The translations under genes were made by a program, and so were the position numbers. 64,000 bases of DNA from Mariannaea sp. PMI_226 (taxonomy: Eukaryota > Ascomycota > Sordariomycetes > Hypocreales > Nectriaceae). The DNA lies in the NCBI GenBank assembly GCA_024336345.1, contig JANFOG010000001.1, positions 2,604,001 to 2,668,000 of the forward strand. Direction: 5' to 3'. Shown piece after piece: positions 60,788-64,000 of this stretch (within the stretch, counting starts at the first letter, position 1; each line of letters starts with the position of its first letter). The notes under the pieces were generated by a model, which was given only the letters and a program-made list of their open reading frames with translations, had not been told where the DNA came from and ran no database searches.

Positions 60788-61448
60788 TATTCAAGGCTGT
60801 TACAGCAACGATGTTTTGCGTGTTCAACCATATTCGGCACCTACCGTGATGCAAACACACAGCTATTAATTATTTCTCCCTTCCGGCTACCAACGGAACC
60901 CTCTTTGCCATAGCCCCAACTATAGTACTTAGAAATTAGTATGCTTCTTCCAAGCTTTTCAGACTTATACTTTAGTTCACGGTTCACGCAAGCATAAATA
61001 TGGTTTTCAGATGGGAAGCGAGGTTTTGATAATTCTTTCTTCCTTTAAACAGGCTTGGGAACTTATGGGATTAGCAAGAGAACTAGTCAAGATTTTGATA
61101 CTGCATTTTTGTCTTCCATCTTCCAACCAGGGGCAACAATGCTAATTAGTAGTGGGAGGAGCATTTTTGTGTGGACTCGGGATAGTTTTCGGGAGATTCT
61201 TTGATTCGAGCAGACTGCAATGATAGCAAAATCAACGATAAGACTGGTTATGAATGATATTGCGTTCAATATGTGAATATGTGTTGGGTGCATGTCACAT
61301 TCTATCAGCTCCAGGACGTTCAAGACGTTGGGTGGGAAAATTGTTGCACGTGACCTGTCGATAGGTTGCGCAACCTGGGTCCATTGCAAACCTCACCACT
61401 ACGGGACGGTATCTTTCGAAGATCACCTTGCCCACAACGATCACCACA
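60788..61448. other. Spacer with bL36m promoter
   Basis: 661 bp of mostly AT-rich spacer. Close to the bL36m start it holds a CACGTG E-box (61347-61352) and a 14-bp palindrome (61363-61376). Confidence 0.5.
61347..61376. promoter_or_regulatory. E-box and perfect 14-bp palindrome upstream of bL36m
   Basis: CACGTG at 61347-61352 is followed by AGGTTGCGCAACCT at 61363-61376, which equals its own reverse complement. They lie 73-102 bp before the start codon. CACGTG is a known bHLH (Cbf1-like) site; I know of no factor for the second. Confidence 0.4.
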
Positions 61449-61875
61449 ATGGCATCATTTCTCCGAAATTTTGCGCTGTCCGTAAGGACGATGCGGCCGA
61501 GCAATGCTCTGGGCGCATTTACAGCCCGAGGTACCTCCTCAATGCTCGGCGCAGTACCGTCACTGTTTGCCAACACCAACGTTTCAACCGCTCCCTCCAT
61601 CCTAATGCAGCAAATTCGAGGAATGAAGGTCCATAGTTCCGTCAAGAAACGCTGTGAGCACTGCAAGGTACTATTTGCCCCATTTACTTTAGGAATTGGC
61701 TTCGACTGGTGGATTTGTTGGGCCATGGCAGTCATTTTCCAGCGTGGGCATACGATTAGCTAACTTGGTTTCTTCTACCTCACAGGTTGTTCGACGAAAG
61801 GCCGGCAAGCGACATAACGGATACCTCTATATCATCTGCAAGGCGAATCCTCGACACAAGCAACGACAGAGCTGA
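61449..61875 (+). CDS. RTC6: Mitochondrial large-ribosomal protein bL36m
   Basis: This is the mitochondrial counterpart of bacterial ribosomal protein L36, part of the large subunit. Exon 1 is 61449-61667, the intron 61668-61785 (GTACTA...CAG, 118 nt), exon 2 61786-61875; 102 residues. A long N-terminal targeting region (about 1-58) precedes the small conserved core. The core begins MKVHSSVKKRCEHCKVVRRK and ends YIICKANPRHKQRQS, with the Cys/Cys/Cys/His zinc-ribbon pattern (CEHC, C, H). The intron falls exactly after CEHCK, inside the zinc ribbon. The gene is convergent with the LYR gene. Confidence 0.93.
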
Positions 61876-62097
61876 GCGACCGGGCTGTGGAATTGATGAG
61901 CCTTTGTGGCCTAAGAATTTGTACGATTATGGAAGACGCATCAATGAGCGGGGAGCACGGCGACCGGCAGGACGAAGGACAAAGAGCAAATGTACACAGA
62001 AGAAAATCCCATTCAGACTTGGGAGATTGGACGCTGAGACGGCGGTCTAGCCATGGGAATGTTCGTCATATACAACTCGTAGATGATACTATTACTA

Positions 62098-62624
62098 CTA
62101 CAACCCATTGACATACCTCTCCATTCCTTCCCATTCCGTTTTGCCAGTCGACAAGAGATACCGCACGTGAGCCTTTCCTAGAGGGTTAGTCATTGACTAG
62201 GAATGGCGGCGTCTTCCTGAGGCTCGTTAAAGGGGACGGATTCAAAGACGTACGGGGTCTGTCACACCGCGATGTCGCTCGAATTCATCACGAGCGAACT
62301 TGCGGGACTCTTTTTTGGTAGTGGGATCGGCTATGTGCTTGGTGCCGCGGAGGATAGTGCGATAGAAAGATAGAACCCTGGCTCTTTGGATGAACTACAA
62401 CAGGCAACCATTGTATTAGTACGGAAAGCTCTCCTTGGCTCATATATTACTTTGGAGTAGACTTATGGAAGCAACAGCAACAGCAACAGCAACAACGATG
62501 ACGACAACGACAACAACAAAACATCTCGTACCTGGTCCAGACTCATGCTTCCACCAAAGCGGGATGGGCTTCCGCGGGTGGCATAGCCACGGCTCAGATT
62601 CTGCAAACGAACACTATAGACCAT
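62098..62624 (-). CDS. LYR-motif mitochondrial protein, LYRM2-like
   Basis: Three small exons (62624-62532, 62394-62254, 62172-62098) encode 102 residues. Exon 1 gives an Arg/Ser/Gly-rich presequence (VRLQNLSRGYATRGSPSRFG). Exon 2 carries the LYR-type core: VLSFYRTILRGTK, then RKFARDEFERHRGVTDP. Exon 3 ends HVRYLLSTGKTEWEGMERY. This helix order matches the Complex1_LYR superfamily, and the pattern of spacing is nearest LYRM2. Such proteins bind mitochondrial acyl carrier protein and help assemble respiratory or iron-sulfur complexes. The first residue of the motif is Phe rather than Leu (FYR), which is tolerated in the family. The exon 3 acceptor is chosen at AAAG|GCT; the neighbouring TAG|GAA five bases upstream would shift frame. 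Divergent from NAT4. Confidence 0.8.
62468..62520. repeat. CAA/CAG/ACG trinucleotide repeat inside the LYR gene's first intron
   Basis: On the plus strand this reads as AGCAAC units followed by ACGACA/ACA units. It lies wholly inside intron 1 (62531-62395) of the LYR gene. Confidence 0.75.
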
Positions 62625-62973
62625 CCCACCGGAAGCTACCTCATTGGATAGAGAAGCTAATTATTTGAATCTTGGCTTCACGTAACTTACTCAAGAGCGA
62701 ATAGAACCTCGAAAGCACAATTCTTTTTGGCGGAAAAACATCGGCCCAACTCCCCGGAACGAATCGCGATGATGGTGGCCTTGGTGTCCATGAACCACCG
62801 GAAGGTGGGGGGGTAAAAATATACCTACCTAGACTTACCTACCCTACTTACCGTGGTAACTCATCTTAAAAAAGTACGGAGTACATCAATGTAGGCATAT
62901 TTTTGTGCTCTGGGGTAGGTAACTAACCACACCGGCAATTAGTTGGACACCGTCATCAATCTGCCCTGCCTCG
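62625..62973. promoter_or_regulatory. LYR gene-NAT4 bidirectional promoter
   Basis: 349 bp separate the two divergent start codons. It holds ACCTACCT-type runs (62822-62850) and the palindrome-like GTACGGAGTAC at 62874-62884. Confidence 0.5.
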
Positions 62974-64000
62974 ATGCAAGACAATGCACAGCGGGAAGAC
63001 AGTCTGCTTAATTACCTGCATCAACGGAAGGCGGTCTTGTCTTCTTCAACAACAAAGACAGTTCGCGAAGCCCATCCAATGGCCGATACCGATGACGAAG
63101 CATCATCTACAGTTGTGTCGAAGATGACACGCGGTGGGCGACAACAGCAGCAGCGGCAGAGACAACAACCACAACGACAGCAGCCACCACGACAACAACG
63201 GGAAAAGCCTGTGCATCCAATTGAGACGGCTAATAAAATATCTGACGATGATTTTATCAAGGAGTACATTAAACCAAGGTGAGTTGAGTGTGCACGGAGA
63301 GTGTTTCTAAATCCATCCAGAAGACAGTCCGAAGCATCTGGGAGTAAAAGTCTAACGCCCTGCATTGGCGTAAAATAGTCAAGATAACTGGCCGCAGTGG
63401 GAGCATCCCCACACCAAAGCCGTCTATTCCCTTGGCCTGTCCATACCAGGCCAGCTGCGCGACGAGGAGTTAGACACGTGCTTTAATCTAGTCGATGAGA
63501 CAAGCGGTGCAGACTATCGCAGCTCATCCATAGGGTGGCATGTGGCTGTGAAGAAGAAGGAGATGAGGTCGCCGGACCTCCGGTACATCTTGGTCAAGGA
63601 TGCGGACAGCAGTATCCGGGGTTTCGCGTCGATGATGCCGACGTTTGAGAACCACGAGCCTGTGGTGTATTGCTATGAAATCCACTTGAAGCCGGAACTA
63701 CAAGGGTAAGTTGAACTCGATCATTTCTCGTCCCTTACTTATTTACACACACACACACACACATATATGCACGTACGCACACAAACCAGCTGGTCGATGT
63801 CTCATGCCACATGTCGATTCTCGATTGTTGGTACGTCTGCCAAAGTGCGTGGTGCGTGGCGCATGGACTGAGATAACGACCAGGGCGGCTGTGTTGTGGT
63901 CGTGTTGTATGAGTGTGGGAAACTCTTCCCAAAATATACCTGTTAAAAATGTGGTGCTGAGCCTACAACGAACCTTACAGGACTGGTCTAGGGACCAAGC
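62974..64000 (+). CDS. NAT4: Histone N-alpha-acetyltransferase Nat4/Naa40, 5' part (cut by window edge)
   Basis: Nat4 (Naa40) acetylates the N-terminal Ser of histones H4 and H2A. Exon 1 is 62974-63278, exon 2 is 63379-63705 and exon 3 starts at 63981 and runs off the window. After a leader of about 95 residues comes the family core: DELDTCFNLVDETS equivalents, a DYRSSSIGW motif, KKKEMRSPDLRYILV, and VVYCYEIHLKPELQG. Exon 3 starts TGLGTK, completing the acetyl-CoA loop (QGTGLG). The leader contains a striking Gln/Arg/Pro-rich segment (about residues 51-75). Introns are 100 and 275 nt; the second contains a CA repeat at 63745-63762. An ATG 35 codons downstream (MADTDDEAS) is an alternative start. 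Confidence 0.9.
63745..63765. repeat. CA microsatellite in NAT4 intron 2
   Basis: A run of CA units followed by ATATATGC within the 275-nt second intron of NAT4. Confidence 0.8.

Noticed and set aside
1..64000. Secondary-metabolite or defence gene cluster
   Set aside because: No synthase, NRPS, terpene cyclase, NLR/STAND ATPase or HET-domain gene is recognisable; the identified genes are mostly primary metabolism and cell biology.

Overview
The window is eukaryotic nuclear DNA from a filamentous ascomycete. Genes are split by short introns (about 50-95 nt) with GT...AG ends and CTAAC/CTGAC-like branch sites. The proteins are closest in style to Sordariomycetes, probably Hypocreales; the order is an inference from protein style and I cannot name a species. 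There are no rRNA genes, CRISPR arrays or intact transposons, and I could not recognise a tRNA gene by eye.

Left part (1-25.5 kb) is housekeeping. It holds the 5' part of VPS53 (GARP tethering), a membrane-anchored fibronectin-III/coiled-coil protein, the lipin phosphatase PAH1, the trifunctional histidine enzyme HIS4 head-to-head with TAF9 (TFIID/SAGA), the beta subunit of mitochondrial processing peptidase, a GH36 raffinose-synthase/Sip-like glycosidase and IMP dehydrogenase. Between IMPDH and the next gene (25.5-28.5 kb) lie what look like two convergent, decayed genes.

Middle part (28.5-46.6 kb) holds a large hybrid histidine kinase (PAS/GAF/PAS-HisKA-HATPase-REC), a 7-kb stretch without recognisable genes, a MARVEL-like tetraspan protein, succinate-semialdehyde dehydrogenase and a Meu6-type PH-domain protein with a repetitive acidic tail.

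Right part starts with an 11.6-kb stretch without recognisable genes. A 763-residue protein that I cannot assign to any family follows. Next come three compact genes: mitochondrial ribosomal protein bL36m, a three-exon LYR-motif protein (LYRM2-like) recovered only by splicing very small exons, and the 5' part of the histone N-terminal acetyltransferase NAT4/NAA40.

The genes do not form a pathway or a secondary-metabolite cluster. Apart from the 3.1-kb interval that holds the decayed genes, the longest gene-free intervals (3.9, 7.0 and 11.6 kb) all lie between divergent gene pairs, while the other convergent gaps are below 1 kb. Exon joins given below were chosen by splice consensus plus reading-frame continuity, and each gene's total coding length is divisible by three where it is complete. 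No database search was possible.
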